From contig CANTDX010000007.1 in assembly GCA_947652615.1 (NCBI GenBank), forward strand, positions 28,250-92,249: a stretch of DNA of 64,000 nt, written 5' to 3'. Below, piece by piece: positions 51,621 to 61,050 of the stretch (position 1 is the stretch's first letter; each line of letters opens with the position of its first letter). The notes under the pieces were generated by a model. That model was given only the letters and a program-made list of their open reading frames with translations. It made no database searches and was not told the origin of the DNA. Made by a program: the position numbers and the translations under genes. This DNA comes from an uncultured Dorea sp. Its GTDB lineage: Bacteria; Bacillota; Clostridia; Lachnospirales; Lachnospiraceae.

Positions 51621-52946
51621 CTATTGAACTGTCCCGGCAGCGGGATCTGCAGTCTGCCCATTATCACTGCTCAGTCCGTCCGCGGCAGCGCCGCTGCCTG
51701 TTCCGTCAGAAGAGGCGGGATCAACTGTCTGTGCATTCGGATCAACTCCGTCATTGGCAGCATTCGGATCTGTTCCGTCTGTGCCGTCAGGATTCAAAGC
51801 CGCATCCGGATCCGCAGTTCCGTCCGGATTGCCAGTGTCCAGGCTCTCATCATCAGAGGTATCCGCCGCGTCTTCTGGATTCTCCGTATCTTCGGAATCT
51901 TCCTTGTCGGCATCTTCCTCATCAGTGGTCTCTTCCTCGTCTGCGTCGTCATCGCTGCCGCCAAAGAGTCCCTTGAAGAAATTAGTCACCTTATCCCAGA
52001 AGCCTTCCTTCTTGGTCTCTTCATCCAGAGCCTCTAAGGTACTGTCGATAATGGCGTCTGCACCAAGAACATCATCATTGGTGTCATTGATGATGCCGCC
52101 GTCTCCGCTGTCAGAATCGCCGGTAAAAATCCCCTTGATGGAGGACCATAGACTTGAGAAGAAGCCTTCCTTGCCGCCCTTGCCTTCTAAGTTCTCCAGC
52201 GTCTTCTTCAATGCATTGACATCATAATCGTATTGGGAAATGTTCTGCATCAGGGATGAGATCTTCGACATCTGATCCTCAGTAAGCGTGATGTTGTAGG
52301 TCTTAGCCGCATCATTGATGGCGTCTTGAATCTCGCCTTCATCCGTCAGGCCATCCTTGATCACCTCTTGCTTGACCTCGTTCATCAGATCCGCCGCGTC
52401 CTTCTGTCCGATGGAATCTGCAAGCTCGCCGGTTGTCACGAGTTCTTCTGTGGCAGCAGCCTTCTGTTCCTCGCTTAAGGTCTTGCCGCTTGCCTTCTCG
52501 TATGCCATCATGATACCGGTCAGCGCTCCGGTGCCGGATACTTCGATCGGAGAAGCCGCAACGACGTTACAGTTCTCGACGCCGGAGGTTAATAATGTGC
52601 TGGCGATCATAGAGCTGGTCACGAAGGTAAGGTTTCCGACCTTAACCTGAATGCCGCCGCTGGTTGTCGGCTCCACGTAAGAACAACTGTAGGTGCGTGT
52701 TCCGATCTGCGCCTCCGAAGCGATGCCTTCCATGTATTTTCTCTCGTCTGCGTTCGTAACTTCTATGGTATCTACCGCGTCGGCGGTCGTGCCGAAATAT
52801 TTGTACATAGAAGTCTTCTGCTCTGCGGTCAAGTTAGCGCCTAAAGTGACGACCTTCGCGCTGTCTGCTCTGGCTGTTAAGGGAAGCCCTGTGCAGGTCA
52901 GCACGGCCGCCATCATAACAGGTATAATTCTTTTCATGTTCTTCAT
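51621..52946 (-). CDS. secreted DUF1002 (YpuA-like) protein with acidic repeat tail
   Basis: 441 residues. Signal peptide RIIPVMMAAVLTCTGLPLTARA, then a DUF1002 domain (VVTLGANLTAEQKTSMYKYF at its start; YSCSYVEP and CNVVAASPIEVSGTGALTGI inside), then two WDKVTNFFKGLFGG-like segments and an acidic Asp/Glu/Thr-rich tail with repeats such as NPDGTADPDAALNPDGTDG. The tail has no LPxTG motif. Function of DUF1002 is unknown. No strong ribosome site precedes ATG 52946; AGGTGA lies 18 nt upstream, so the start is less certain. Confidence 0.83.
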   Translation of the reverse strand: MKNMKRIIPVMMAAVLTCTGLPLTARADSAKVVTLGANLTAEQKTSMYKYFGTTADAVDTIEVTNADERKYMEGIASEAQIGTRTYSCSYVEPTTSGGIQVKVGNLTFVTSSMIASTLLTSGVENCNVVAASPIEVSGTGALTGIMMAYEKASGKTLSEEQKAAATEELVTTGELADSIGQKDAADLMNEVKQEVIKDGLTDEGEIQDAINDAAKTYNITLTEDQMSKISSLMQNISQYDYDVNALKKTLENLEGKGGKEGFFSSLWSSIKGIFTGDSDSGDGGIINDTNDDVLGADAIIDSTLEALDEETKKEGFWDKVTNFFKGLFGGSDDDADEEETTDEEDADKEDSEDTENPEDAADTSDDESLDTGNPDGTADPDAALNPDGTDGTDPNAANDGVDPNAQTVDPASSDGTGSGAAADGLSSDNGQTADPAAGTVQ

Positions 52947-53082
52947 AATGTCTGGTGTGTAATCACCTATACCCCCTTTTGTTCTTGCCTGGTGTCCTGT
53001 GAAATGTAAAAGGACACCAGTTGTGTGTCTTAAGTCTTCACTAATATAACATATTCCATAATATTTGCAAATAAAATAAGCC

Positions 53083-53406
53083 TTAACAATTTCTAAAGAT
53101 TTTTTGTAGACGGCGCTCAAATACATTCTCGTCTATGATTCCCTGCATACTGCCAAGGAATTGGCCATTCTGGAAAAAGACGAAGGTCGGGACGATATCT
53201 GCTTCATAGTCCGCGGTAAGTAAGGGGGATTCATCGATATCTACTTCGCAGAACCGGATTTTCTTGCGGTACTTTTTCTCTATCTCTTCGACAAGCGGTT
53301 TCATCATGGCGCATTTTCCGCACCAGACGGCGTAGAACATGACAACGTTAGGAAGCGGACCGCGTTTTGTCTCAACCGTAAAATTTTTCTCTGTCAAATG
53401 CAGCAT
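53083..53406 (-). CDS. thioredoxin-like protein with WCGKC active site
   Basis: 107 residues, single thioredoxin fold. Active site AVWCGKCAMMKPL has Lys instead of the usual Pro between the Cys; the cis-Pro loop DIVPTFVFFQNGQ is present. The start ATG 53406 is favoured by AAAGGTGA; an in-frame GTG lies three codons upstream. Likely reduces disulfides in the cytoplasm, with altered redox potential because of the Gly-Lys pair. Reductase partner not in window. Confidence 0.92.
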   Translation of the reverse strand: MLHLTEKNFTVETKRGPLPNVVMFYAVWCGKCAMMKPLVEEIEKKYRKKIRFCEVDIDESPLLTADYEADIVPTFVFFQNGQFLGSMQGIIDENVFERRLQKIFRNC

Positions 53407-53438
53407 AGTGTTCACCTTTCCTGTATTCGGCCCGGAGA

Positions 53439-53600
53439 TCAGCAGCCGGGATTCAATGTGCGGTATACTTCATCCATAGATTTTTTCAGGCAGACCAGCT
53501 TCTTGTGAAGACCTTTTCTATGGTAAGTGAATTCACAGAGTTTCTGACGGATACTCTTCTTACATTTCCTTTTGCGTCCCATATGCATATATCCAGACAT
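53439..53600 (-). CDS. small basic protein, 53 residues
   Basis: A short frame not usually reported because of its size. From ATG 53600 it reads MSGYMHMGRKRKCKKSIRQK and ends YRTLNPGC, with pI clearly high and three Cys besides the last one. The ribosome site is weak (TGAAGAATTT), and internal ATGs at 53588 and 53582 are possible. It lies between trmB and the thioredoxin gene on the same strand. I do not recognise it. Confidence 0.4.
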   Translation of the reverse strand: MSGYMHMGRKRKCKKSIRQKLCEFTYHRKGLHKKLVCLKKSMDEVYRTLNPGC

Positions 53601-53703
53601 AAATTCTTCAATAAATATATATGCGGGGACCGGCGCTGAGGTTCATGAACTGGAAAATATAAACATGAAAATTTTGTGAAATAAATTGTCAGCTCTTTTG
53701 ATG

Positions 53704-54396
53704 TTAAGAATTTCTCCCAACAACCAACTTGCAGATCGGATTGCCAAGGGAGGAGAATTTCTCCTCATACTCGGTCATGATATTGCCATGATTCATTGTA
53801 TCGTCATGGTGGAGGTCATAGGTGCAGCCCCTCATATGGAAGGCGGAAGAGACATTGACCTCCGAGACGGAGAAGTCGAAGAGCAGCCGGTTATCCGTCT
53901 TGAATTCGATCGTGCCGTCTTCTGCAAGGACTCTGTCATAACGGGCAAGGAACTCCCGGGAGGTAAGCCGCCGTCCGGCATGCCGTGCCTTGGGCCAGGG
54001 ATCGGAGAAGTTCAGATAGATGCGGTCAACCTCTCCCGGAGCGAAGACGCCGGCAATATCGCTGGCATCCATGCAGATGAAGCGGACGTTAGGCAGGGCC
54101 GTAGCATTTGGCAAAGCGGCGCCGGCAGAGGACGGCTCGGGATTTAGCGTCTGGAATTTCTCCACGGCCCGGAGGAGGACGCTGGAGTAGCGTTCGATCC
54201 CGATATAATTGATCTGCGGATTCTGCCGGGCGAGGGTAAGCAGGAATTGGCCTTTCCCCATCCCGATCTCTATATGGATAGGATGAGAATTGCCGAAGAC
54301 CTCATGCCATCTGCCGCGGTATCCGCTCTCATTCTTAACAACTTCTTTACACTCGTTCAGCACGCTTACGGCGCGCGGAATATTTCTAAGGCGCAT
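53704..54396 (-). CDS. trmB: tRNA (guanine-46-N7)-methyltransferase
   Basis: 230 residues. SAM-binding IHIEIGMGKGQFLLTLA, NYIGIERYSSVLLRA, then the catalytic region IYLNFSDPWPKARHAGRRLT with the conserved Asp and Lys/Arg. Modifies G46 in the variable loop of tRNAs. A 15-residue Ala/Pro-rich insert (EPSSAGAALPNATAL) between two core strands is longer than in most family members. Start at 54396 is preceded by GGGGGAATC only, a weak ribosome site. Confidence 0.94.
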   Translation of the reverse strand: MRLRNIPRAVSVLNECKEVVKNESGYRGRWHEVFGNSHPIHIEIGMGKGQFLLTLARQNPQINYIGIERYSSVLLRAVEKFQTLNPEPSSAGAALPNATALPNVRFICMDASDIAGVFAPGEVDRIYLNFSDPWPKARHAGRRLTSREFLARYDRVLAEDGTIEFKTDNRLLFDFSVSEVNVSSAFHMRGCTYDLHHDDTMNHGNIMTEYEEKFSSLGNPICKLVVGRNS

Positions 54397-54552
54397 ACGT
54401 GATTCCCCCTGTTTTCAAGCATTTTAGTATGTTTCTTAAGTTTAGCGTGCAGGCGTAAAAAAGTCAATTGAATATAAGTGTGTGAAAAACGTAACAAAAA
54501 AAGCATTTTTTGTTGAATTTTACTATGGAAATTTGGAAAAAACGGAGTATAT

Positions 54553-54558
54553 TATAAT
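54553..54558 (+). promoter_or_regulatory. -10 box of the V/A-type ATPase operon
   Basis: A perfect TATAAT lies 35 bp upstream of the first gene in an AT-rich region. I see no convincing -35 box at proper spacing. Confidence 0.4.
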
Positions 54559-54592
54559 TGTGTGCAAATTGACGGGAAATGGAGGTATCTGA

Positions 54593-54904
54593 ATGGACAC
54601 AGTTGTTAAGAAATTAGCAGATATCGAGGAAACTGCAGAGGCGATTGTGGAACATGCTCAGGCTCAGAAGAGCGAGATCGAGAAGAAGATCCAGAATCAG
54701 CGGGATCGTTTTGACGCGGCGATCGAGGACGAGACCAGGAAGCAGTTAGAGCAGATCCGGAAGGACGCGGATGCGAAGATGGAGCGGATCTTGAAGGAGC
54801 AGCAGGAGAAGAACCGGTCGACGATCGATAACCTTAAGAAGGAATTCGAGGAGAACCACAGTGCGTATGCCCGGGAGATCTTAGCGCATATAGTAGAGGT
54901 GTAG
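54593..54904 (+). CDS. V/A-type ATPase peripheral stalk subunit (G/H)
   Basis: 103 residues, almost entirely a charged coiled coil (AQAQKSEIEKKIQNQRDRFD; ILKEQQEKNRSTIDNLKKEF). In A/V-ATPases this subunit pairs with E to form the peripheral stalk. First gene of the nine-gene operon. Ribosome site GGAGG precedes ATG. Three bp separate it from subunit C. Confidence 0.85.
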   Translation: MDTVVKKLADIEETAEAIVEHAQAQKSEIEKKIQNQRDRFDAAIEDETRKQLEQIRKDADAKMERILKEQQEKNRSTIDNLKKEFEENHSAYAREILAHIVEV

Positions 54905-54907
54905 GGC

Positions 54908-55954
54908 ATGGGTAATGTGATGACGTACAGCGGCTTAACCACGAAGGTGCGGGCGATGCAGGCGAAGCTCCTGAACGGACGGGATTTTGAGAATATCGCG
55001 AACTTAAGGAGCGTGCCGGAAGCCATCGAATACCTGAAGGATAAGCCTGCCTATGTAAGATATATGGAACAGATTGACGTATCCCTGTATCACAGGGGGA
55101 ATATAGAGAAGATCCTGTATCAGTCATTGTTCGATGATTACACGCGGATATTCCGGTTTGCGGGGATGGAGCAGAAGAAGTTCCTTAAGCTGTACTGGAA
55201 GAGATATGAGATCGACCTGATCAACTACTGTCTGCGGATTGTGTTCAATCATTACGATATGCCGTTTGATATAGAATATAAGAAGGTATTCTTCGATAAA
55301 TATTCTCAGATCTCGATCGATAAGCTGATCACGTCGAGGAACGTTGAAGAGCTGATCGATAATCTGAAGGATACGGAATATTACGCGCCGCTTCAGCCGA
55401 TCCGCGAGTCGGAAGGGGCGACACTGTTTGATTACGATCTGGCCCTGGATCTGTATTATTTCTCTGAAATGTGGAGGAAGAGCAGACAGCTTCTTAAGGG
55501 AAAGGAACGCGAGATGTATATCCGGGACTTCGGTTCGAGGATCGATCTGCTGAATATCCAGTGGATCTACCGTGCGAAGAAGTATTACAATATGCTGCCG
55601 CCGGACATCTATTCGCTCACGATACCGATCCAGTACAGGCTCAGCGTGGACGAGTTCAAGGGTCTGGTGGAGGCTCCGACTGTCGAAGAGTATGAGAAAC
55701 GCCTGGAGGAGACATATTATGCTGACAAATATGCGGACATCAGCGGGAAGACGCTGGAAGCCACATATAAGGAGTACATGAGGCGGTTATATGTCAGTGA
55801 CAGAAGGCGGAATCCGTATTCGATCGCGACGGTGAATACATATCTGTTTTTGAAGGAAGAAGAGATCTACAAATTAACAACGGCCCTTGAATGTATCCGT
55901 TACGGCTTATCTTCAAGAGAGACGTTAGGATACTTAGGAGGTGTGATGCAATGA
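54908..55954 (+). CDS. V/A-type ATPase subunit C
   Basis: 348 residues, helical funnel-shaped subunit (vATP-synt_AC39 family) that links the rotor to the membrane ring. Features: TTKVRAMQAKLLNGRDFENI, DLINYCLRIVFNHYDMP, and MLPPDIYSLTIPIQYRLS. Its stop overlaps the start of subunit I (ATGA). Confidence 0.92.
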   Translation: MGNVMTYSGLTTKVRAMQAKLLNGRDFENIANLRSVPEAIEYLKDKPAYVRYMEQIDVSLYHRGNIEKILYQSLFDDYTRIFRFAGMEQKKFLKLYWKRYEIDLINYCLRIVFNHYDMPFDIEYKKVFFDKYSQISIDKLITSRNVEELIDNLKDTEYYAPLQPIRESEGATLFDYDLALDLYYFSEMWRKSRQLLKGKEREMYIRDFGSRIDLLNIQWIYRAKKYYNMLPPDIYSLTIPIQYRLSVDEFKGLVEAPTVEEYEKRLEETYYADKYADISGKTLEATYKEYMRRLYVSDRRRNPYSIATVNTYLFLKEEEIYKLTTALECIRYGLSSRETLGYLGGVMQ

Positions 55955-57885
55955 TTGTAAAGATGAAGTTTTTGAGCATCAGCGGTCCCAGGATTGATAT
56001 AGACCGTGTGTGCGAGAAATATCTGTCCAAGTATGAGATGCAGCTTGAGAATGCAGTCACGGAGCTTAAGACGACAGATAATCTTCTGCCTTTTGTGGAG
56101 GTGAATCCATACAAAGACGCGCTTGCGAAGGCGGAACAGTTCGCGGCGCTCTTACCGGAGGGGATGCCTCACGTTGACCAGAATATGTCAAAAGACGAGA
56201 TGCTTGCCTTTATCCGGGAGCTTAATCATGACTATCTGGATCTGCAGGAGAAGAAGGAACTGTTGAATAAGAAGGAAGACGAGGCTAAGGAGAAGTTCAA
56301 AGTCCTGGAACCGTTTACCCCTCTGAATCTAGATCTGCATAAGACGATGCGTTATAAGTATATGAAGATCCGCTTCGGAAGGATCGGCCTTGATCATTAT
56401 AAGAAGCTGGAGAAATATCTGTTTGATGATCTGCAGGCTGTATTCCTCGAGGGAACAAGGAATGAGAACTATGTCTACGGGTGTTATTTCGTGTCGAATG
56501 CGGACACGAGCAAGGTAGATTCAGCGTTTAATTCCCTGCATTTTGAGCGGATCACGATTCCGCCGGAATATATCGGAACACCTAAGGATGCGTGCGGAAG
56601 CATGCAGAAGAGTATCGACGATGCCAGGAAAGAGAAGGATGAGATCGACCGGCAGATCGAGGAGCTGATGAGCAGCCGGGCAGCCAAGCTCTTGGGGGCA
56701 AGGAAGAGACTGGAGGAATTGTCTAATAACTTCGATGTCCGTAAGATGGCGGCAAGGACGGATGTGGGAGATAACAAGGAAGACTATTACATCCTCTGCG
56801 GATGGATGGGAGAAGCCGATGTGGCGGCCCTGCTTGAAGAGTCGAAGGATGATGACAGGGTGTTCATCGTCGTGGAAGAAGACCGGGAGAAGTTCTTCGG
56901 AGATCCTCCGACGAAGCTTAAGAATCCTAAGTTCTTCAAGCCTTTTGAGCTGTTTATCCAGATGTACGGCCTTCCGGCGCACGATGAGCTGGATCCGACG
57001 ATGTTCGTGGCGCTCACTTATACGTTTATCTTCGGCGCTATGTTCGGAGATGTGGGGCAGGGCTTCTGCCTGTTTGCGATCGGCGGGCTGATCTATCTGA
57101 AGAAGAAGATGAACTTAGCGGGAATCGTGTCGATCGCGGGGATCTTCTCTATGATCTTCGGCGTCATGTTCGGCAGTGTCTTCGGGTTCGAGGATGTGAT
57201 TCCGGCAATCTGGCTCAGGCCGGTGGAGGCGATGACGAATCTGCCGTTTATCGGACAGCTGAATACGGTGTTCATCATAGCGATCGCTTTTGGTATGGCC
57301 TTAAATATCCTGGTGATGATCTTCCAGATCGCCAACGCTGCGAAAGCGCATGACACAGAGAACCTGTGGTTCTCGACAAACGGAGTGGCAGGGCTTGTGT
57401 TCTATGGATTCCTGGTACTGACCGTCGTGTTGTATATGACCGGGCACAAGGTTCCGGGCAATATCCTGATGGTGATATTCCTGGGAATTCCGGTTCTGCT
57501 GTTCGTATTCAAGGAACCGCTTACTAATCTGGTGGAGCATAACCATAAGAAGATGGAAGAGAGTAAGGCGATGTTCCTGGTACAGGGCTTCTTTGAACTG
57601 TTTGAGACGTTGCTGAGTTACTTCTCCAACACGCTTTCTTATGTGCGTATCGGGGCATTCGCAGTCAGCCATGCGGCGATCATGGAGGTAGTCCTGATGC
57701 TCTCCGGGGCGGAGAGCGGAACGCCGAACCTGTTCGGGGTTATCTTTGGCAATGCAGTCGTATGCGCGCTGGAGGGGCTGATCGTCGGCATCCAGGTACT
57801 GCGTCTGGAATATTATGAGATGTTCAGCCGTTTCTATAAGGGAAGCGGACGGGAATTCAAACCATTTAACAAGCAAACGAAATAA
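55951..57885 (+). CDS. V/A-type ATPase subunit I (a subunit)
   Basis: 644 residues. A cytoplasmic N-terminal half with a coiled coil (about 75-110 and 215-255) and a membrane half with about seven to eight helices (LTYTFIFGAMFGDVGQGFCL onward). The conserved half-channel Arg lies in LSYVRIGAFAVSHAAIMEVV. It forms the stator ion channel with subunit K. Start ATG 55951 follows TAGGAGG and overlaps the subunit C stop. Confidence 0.94.
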   Translation: MIVKMKFLSISGPRIDIDRVCEKYLSKYEMQLENAVTELKTTDNLLPFVEVNPYKDALAKAEQFAALLPEGMPHVDQNMSKDEMLAFIRELNHDYLDLQEKKELLNKKEDEAKEKFKVLEPFTPLNLDLHKTMRYKYMKIRFGRIGLDHYKKLEKYLFDDLQAVFLEGTRNENYVYGCYFVSNADTSKVDSAFNSLHFERITIPPEYIGTPKDACGSMQKSIDDARKEKDEIDRQIEELMSSRAAKLLGARKRLEELSNNFDVRKMAARTDVGDNKEDYYILCGWMGEADVAALLEESKDDDRVFIVVEEDREKFFGDPPTKLKNPKFFKPFELFIQMYGLPAHDELDPTMFVALTYTFIFGAMFGDVGQGFCLFAIGGLIYLKKKMNLAGIVSIAGIFSMIFGVMFGSVFGFEDVIPAIWLRPVEAMTNLPFIGQLNTVFIIAIAFGMALNILVMIFQIANAAKAHDTENLWFSTNGVAGLVFYGFLVLTVVLYMTGHKVPGNILMVIFLGIPVLLFVFKEPLTNLVEHNHKKMEESKAMFLVQGFFELFETLLSYFSNTLSYVRIGAFAVSHAAIMEVVLMLSGAESGTPNLFGVIFGNAVVCALEGLIVGIQVLRLEYYEMFSRFYKGSGREFKPFNKQTK

Positions 57886-57923
57886 AAAGTGAATAAGATA
57901 AAGACAAGAGGAGGATATCAATC

Positions 57924-58358
57924 ATGACTTTAACTGTGAAATTATTACTTATTGCAGCACTGGTGCTTGGCATCATCGTTCCATTCGGATACTATCTGAT
58001 CGGAGAGAAGACAAAGAAGCGTTATAAGAGGGCGATCGTGACCAATGCGTTCTTCTACTTCGGAGCATTCGCTGTCGCGGCTATTATGATGTTCGGCGGA
58101 GCGCCGGTGGAAGCGGCAGAGGGCGTTTCTGAGGCTGCTTCTAATTCTGTTGGGTTCGGCTATCTTGCCGCTGCGCTGTCAACCGGTCTGTCCTGTGTCG
58201 GCGGTGGTATTGCCGTAGCAAGCGCCGCAAGCGCTGCGCTTGGCGCGATCAGCGAGGATTCCAGTGCTCTTGGTAAGTCACTGATCTTCGTAGGTCTTGC
58301 GGAAGGTGTATGTCTGTACGGACTGATCATCTCCTTCATGATTCTGGGTAAATTGTAA
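57924..58358 (+). CDS. V/A-type ATPase membrane rotor subunit K
   Basis: 144 residues. Four hydrophobic segments: an N-terminal pair (LLLIAALVLGIIVPFGYYLI and IVTNAFFYFGAFAVAAIMMF) that lacks the glycine-rich proteolipid pattern, and a C-terminal pair (GLSCVGGGIAVASAASAALG and LIFVGLAEGVCLYGLIISF). The ion-binding Glu sits in GLAEGVCLYG. So only one hairpin appears ion-binding. Na+ versus H+ specificity cannot be settled from this. Confidence 0.92.
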   Translation: MTLTVKLLLIAALVLGIIVPFGYYLIGEKTKKRYKRAIVTNAFFYFGAFAVAAIMMFGGAPVEAAEGVSEAASNSVGFGYLAAALSTGLSCVGGGIAVASAASAALGAISEDSSALGKSLIFVGLAEGVCLYGLIISFMILGKL

Positions 58359-58359
58359 G

Positions 58360-58668
58360 ATGAAGATGTATCTGATCAGTGATAATGTCGATACACTGAC
58401 AGGGATGAGGCTTGCGGGAGTTGACGGGATCGTGGTCCACGAGAGGGAGGAGCTGAGGACGGCGATCGAGAACGCGATGAACGATAAGGCGGTGGGAGTT
58501 ATCCTGCTGACGGAGAAGTTCGGCAGAGAATTCCCGGACCTGATCGATGAGATCAAGCTGGAGCGTACTATGCCGCTGCTTATCGAGATTCCTGACAGAC
58601 ACGGAACCGGACGTAAGAAGGACTTTATCACATCTTATGTAAATGAGGCGATTGGTTTGAAACTATAA
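58360..58668 (+). CDS. V/A-type ATPase subunit F
   Basis: 102 residues, alpha/beta fold central-stalk subunit: MYLISDNVDTLTGMRLAGVD, then VGVILLTEKFGREFPDLIDE, ending with PLLIEIPDRHGTGRKKDF. Starts 1 bp after the subunit K stop. Confidence 0.93.
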   Translation: MKMYLISDNVDTLTGMRLAGVDGIVVHEREELRTAIENAMNDKAVGVILLTEKFGREFPDLIDEIKLERTMPLLIEIPDRHGTGRKKDFITSYVNEAIGLKL

Positions 58669-58683
58669 AGCGAGGTGGCATAC

Positions 58684-59271
58684 TTGACAGTAGAAGAGAA
58701 GATATCACATTTGCAGGCCGCGGCAATGGAAGAGGCCCGTGCAGAGGGCAATGCGATCATGAAGCAGCATGAGGACGCGTTGCTCGGAGTGTTTGAACAG
58801 CATCGGGCAGAACTTCTGCGCCAGTCGGAGACACGGGTGAAGGCGGAGCGTGTCGGAGCACAGCAGCAGCTTAATATGGCGATGTCCAAGGCACAGCTTG
58901 AACTGAAGCGTGAACTGAGCAAGACACAGAAGGAATTGAAGAAGAAATTGTTTGAGGAAGTCCGCGAGGTGGTTGAGGAATATATGAAGACGGAGGAGTA
59001 TCCGCGCCTGCTGATCTCGTATATCGAGAAGGCGGCAAGATTCGCCGGAGGCGCGGCTATGACCATCTATATCAATCCGACGGATGCGGATAAGAAGGAG
59101 TATCTCGAGGAGCATACCGGTATGGCGCTTACGGTGAGCAAGGAAGACTTTATCGGAGGTGTGCGCGCGGTGATCCAGGAGAAGAATATACTGATCGACC
59201 ATGCGTTCAAGGGTGCGATCGAGAATGAATACAGAAAGTTCTTGTTCAAGGGAGGTGTGCAAGTTGGATAG
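58684..59271 (+). CDS. V/A-type ATPase peripheral stalk subunit E
   Basis: 195 residues. Long N-terminal coiled coil (EARAEGNAIMKQHEDALLGV; LSKTQKELKKKLFEEVREVV) and a small C-terminal head (IGGVRAVIQEKNILIDHAF) that contacts A/B. TTG 58684 is chosen because AGGTGG sits 5-6 nt before; GTG 58675 is in frame. The last 8 nt overlap the subunit A gene. Confidence 0.9.
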   Translation: MTVEEKISHLQAAAMEEARAEGNAIMKQHEDALLGVFEQHRAELLRQSETRVKAERVGAQQQLNMAMSKAQLELKRELSKTQKELKKKLFEEVREVVEEYMKTEEYPRLLISYIEKAARFAGGAAMTIYINPTDADKKEYLEEHTGMALTVSKEDFIGGVRAVIQEKNILIDHAFKGAIENEYRKFLFKGGVQVG

Positions 59272-61036
59272 TGTGACGACTGGTAAGATCTACGGGATCA
59301 ACGGACCTGTTATCTACCTGAAGGGCAAGACGGAATTCAAGATGTCGGAGATGGTGTACGTCGGAGAAGAGAAGCTGGTCGGAGAAGTGATCTCTCTTGA
59401 TAAGGATATGACTACGGTACAGGTATACGAGGAGACGTCAGGGCTTCGCCCGGGCGAGTATGTTGAGTCCACTGGCGCGGCGGTATCCGTAACCCTGGCG
59501 CCCGGAATCCTGAACAACATATTTGACGGAATCGAAAGACCCTTAGAGCGGATCGCGGATAACGGCAGCGCATTTATCACCAGAGGCGTCAGTGTGGATT
59601 CTCTGGATGTACAGAGATTATGGGAGACGCATATTACGGTCTCCGAGGGCGAGACGGTTCACGGAGGGACGGTGATCGCAGAGGTGCAGGAGACGCAGGC
59701 GATCTTACATAAATGTATGGTGCCGCCGGATGTGGAGGGGACGGTAGTATCCGTTGTCCCGGACGGTGAGTACACCATTACAGACGTGCTGGTGACGGTT
59801 GAGCAGCCTGACGGCGGCAGGAAGGAGCTGACCATGACCCAGCGGTGGCCGATCCGTGTTCCAAGGCCGGTGAGCCACCGGTTCCCGGCGACAGTGCCGC
59901 TTATTACGGGACAGCGTATCCTGGACACGATGTTTCCGATCGCCAAGGGAGGAACCGCGGCGATTCCGGGCGGATTCGGAACGGGGAAGACTATGACCCA
60001 GCATCAGATCGCCAAGTGGGCGGATGCGGATATTATCATATATATCGGATGCGGGGAACGCGGCAACGAGATGACACAGGTGTTGGAGGAGTTCTCGGAG
60101 CTGGTGGATCCTAAGACGGGCAACCCGCTGATGGACAGGACGACGCTGATCGCGAATACGTCGAATATGCCGGTTGCGGCCCGTGAGGCTTCTATCTACA
60201 CCGGACTTACTCTGGCAGAGTATTACCGGGATATGGGATATGACGTGGCGATCATGGCGGATTCTACTTCGCGATGGGCGGAGGCCCTGCGTGAGCTGTC
60301 CGGGCGTCTGGAGGAGATGCCGGCGGAGGAAGGCTTCCCGGCCTATCTGGCTTCCCGGCTGTCGGCCTTCTACGAGAGAGCGGGCATGATGCAGACGTTA
60401 AACGGCGAGACCGGGTCGGTGTCTATCATCGGCGCAGTATCCCCTCAGGGCGGTGATTTCTCCGAGCCGGTAACGCAGAATACGAAGAGGTTCGTCCGGT
60501 GCTTCTGGGGACTGGACAAATCGCTGGCATATTCCAGACATTTCCCGGCGATCCACTGGCTGTCAAGCTACAGTGAATATCTGAATGACTTAAGCGGATG
60601 GTACGCGGACCATGTATCGCCGAAGTTCGTAGATTACCGGAACCGGATGATGGCCCTGCTGAATCAGGAGAGCAGCCTGATGGAGATCGTGAAGCTGATC
60701 GGCGGAGATGTGCTTCCTGACGATCAAAAACTGGTGTTAGAGATCGCGAAGGTGATCCGTCTGGGATTCCTGCAGCAGAATGCATTTCACAAGGACGATA
60801 CCTGCGTGTCCATGGAGAAGCAGTTCAAGATGATGGATGTGATCCTGTATCTGTATAAGACTGCGAGGAATCTGGTGGCGATGGGACAGCCGATGTCCGT
60901 GCTGAAGGCAGAGGGTATCTTCGAGAAGGTGATCGCCATCAAGTATGATGTGGCAAACGACAATCTGCAGCTTTTGGATCTGTATAAGAAAGATATTGAT
61001 GACTTCTACAATCGAGTGATTGCGAAGAATGCGTAA
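59264..61036 (+). CDS. V/A-type ATPase catalytic subunit A
   Basis: 590 residues. P-loop [14 protein letters not shown], catalytic Glu in [15 protein letters not shown], and the A-specific insert domain around TEYTI and QEVQETQ-like region 120-190. Hydrolyses or makes ATP in alternation with B. TTG start at 59264 follows GGGAGGTG and overlaps the subunit E stop. Confidence 0.96.
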   Translation: MDSVTTGKIYGINGPVIYLKGKTEFKMSEMVYVGEEKLVGEVISLDKDMTTVQVYEETSGLRPGEYVESTGAAVSVTLAPGILNNIFDGIERPLERIADNGSAFITRGVSVDSLDVQRLWETHITVSEGETVHGGTVIAEVQETQAILHKCMVPPDVEGTVVSVVPDGEYTITDVLVTVEQPDGGRKELTMTQRWPIRVPRPVSHRFPATVPLITGQRILDTMFPIAKGGTAAIPGGFGTGKTMTQHQIAKWADADIIIYIGCGERGNEMTQVLEEFSELVDPKTGNPLMDRTTLIANTSNMPVAAREASIYTGLTLAEYYRDMGYDVAIMADSTSRWAEALRELSGRLEEMPAEEGFPAYLASRLSAFYERAGMMQTLNGETGSVSIIGAVSPQGGDFSEPVTQNTKRFVRCFWGLDKSLAYSRHFPAIHWLSSYSEYLNDLSGWYADHVSPKFVDYRNRMMALLNQESSLMEIVKLIGGDVLPDDQKLVLEIAKVIRLGFLQQNAFHKDDTCVSMEKQFKMMDVILYLYKTARNLVAMGQPMSVLKAEGIFEKVIAIKYDVANDNLQLLDLYKKDIDDFYNRVIAKNA

Positions 61037-61050
61037 GGAGGGAACCGTAC

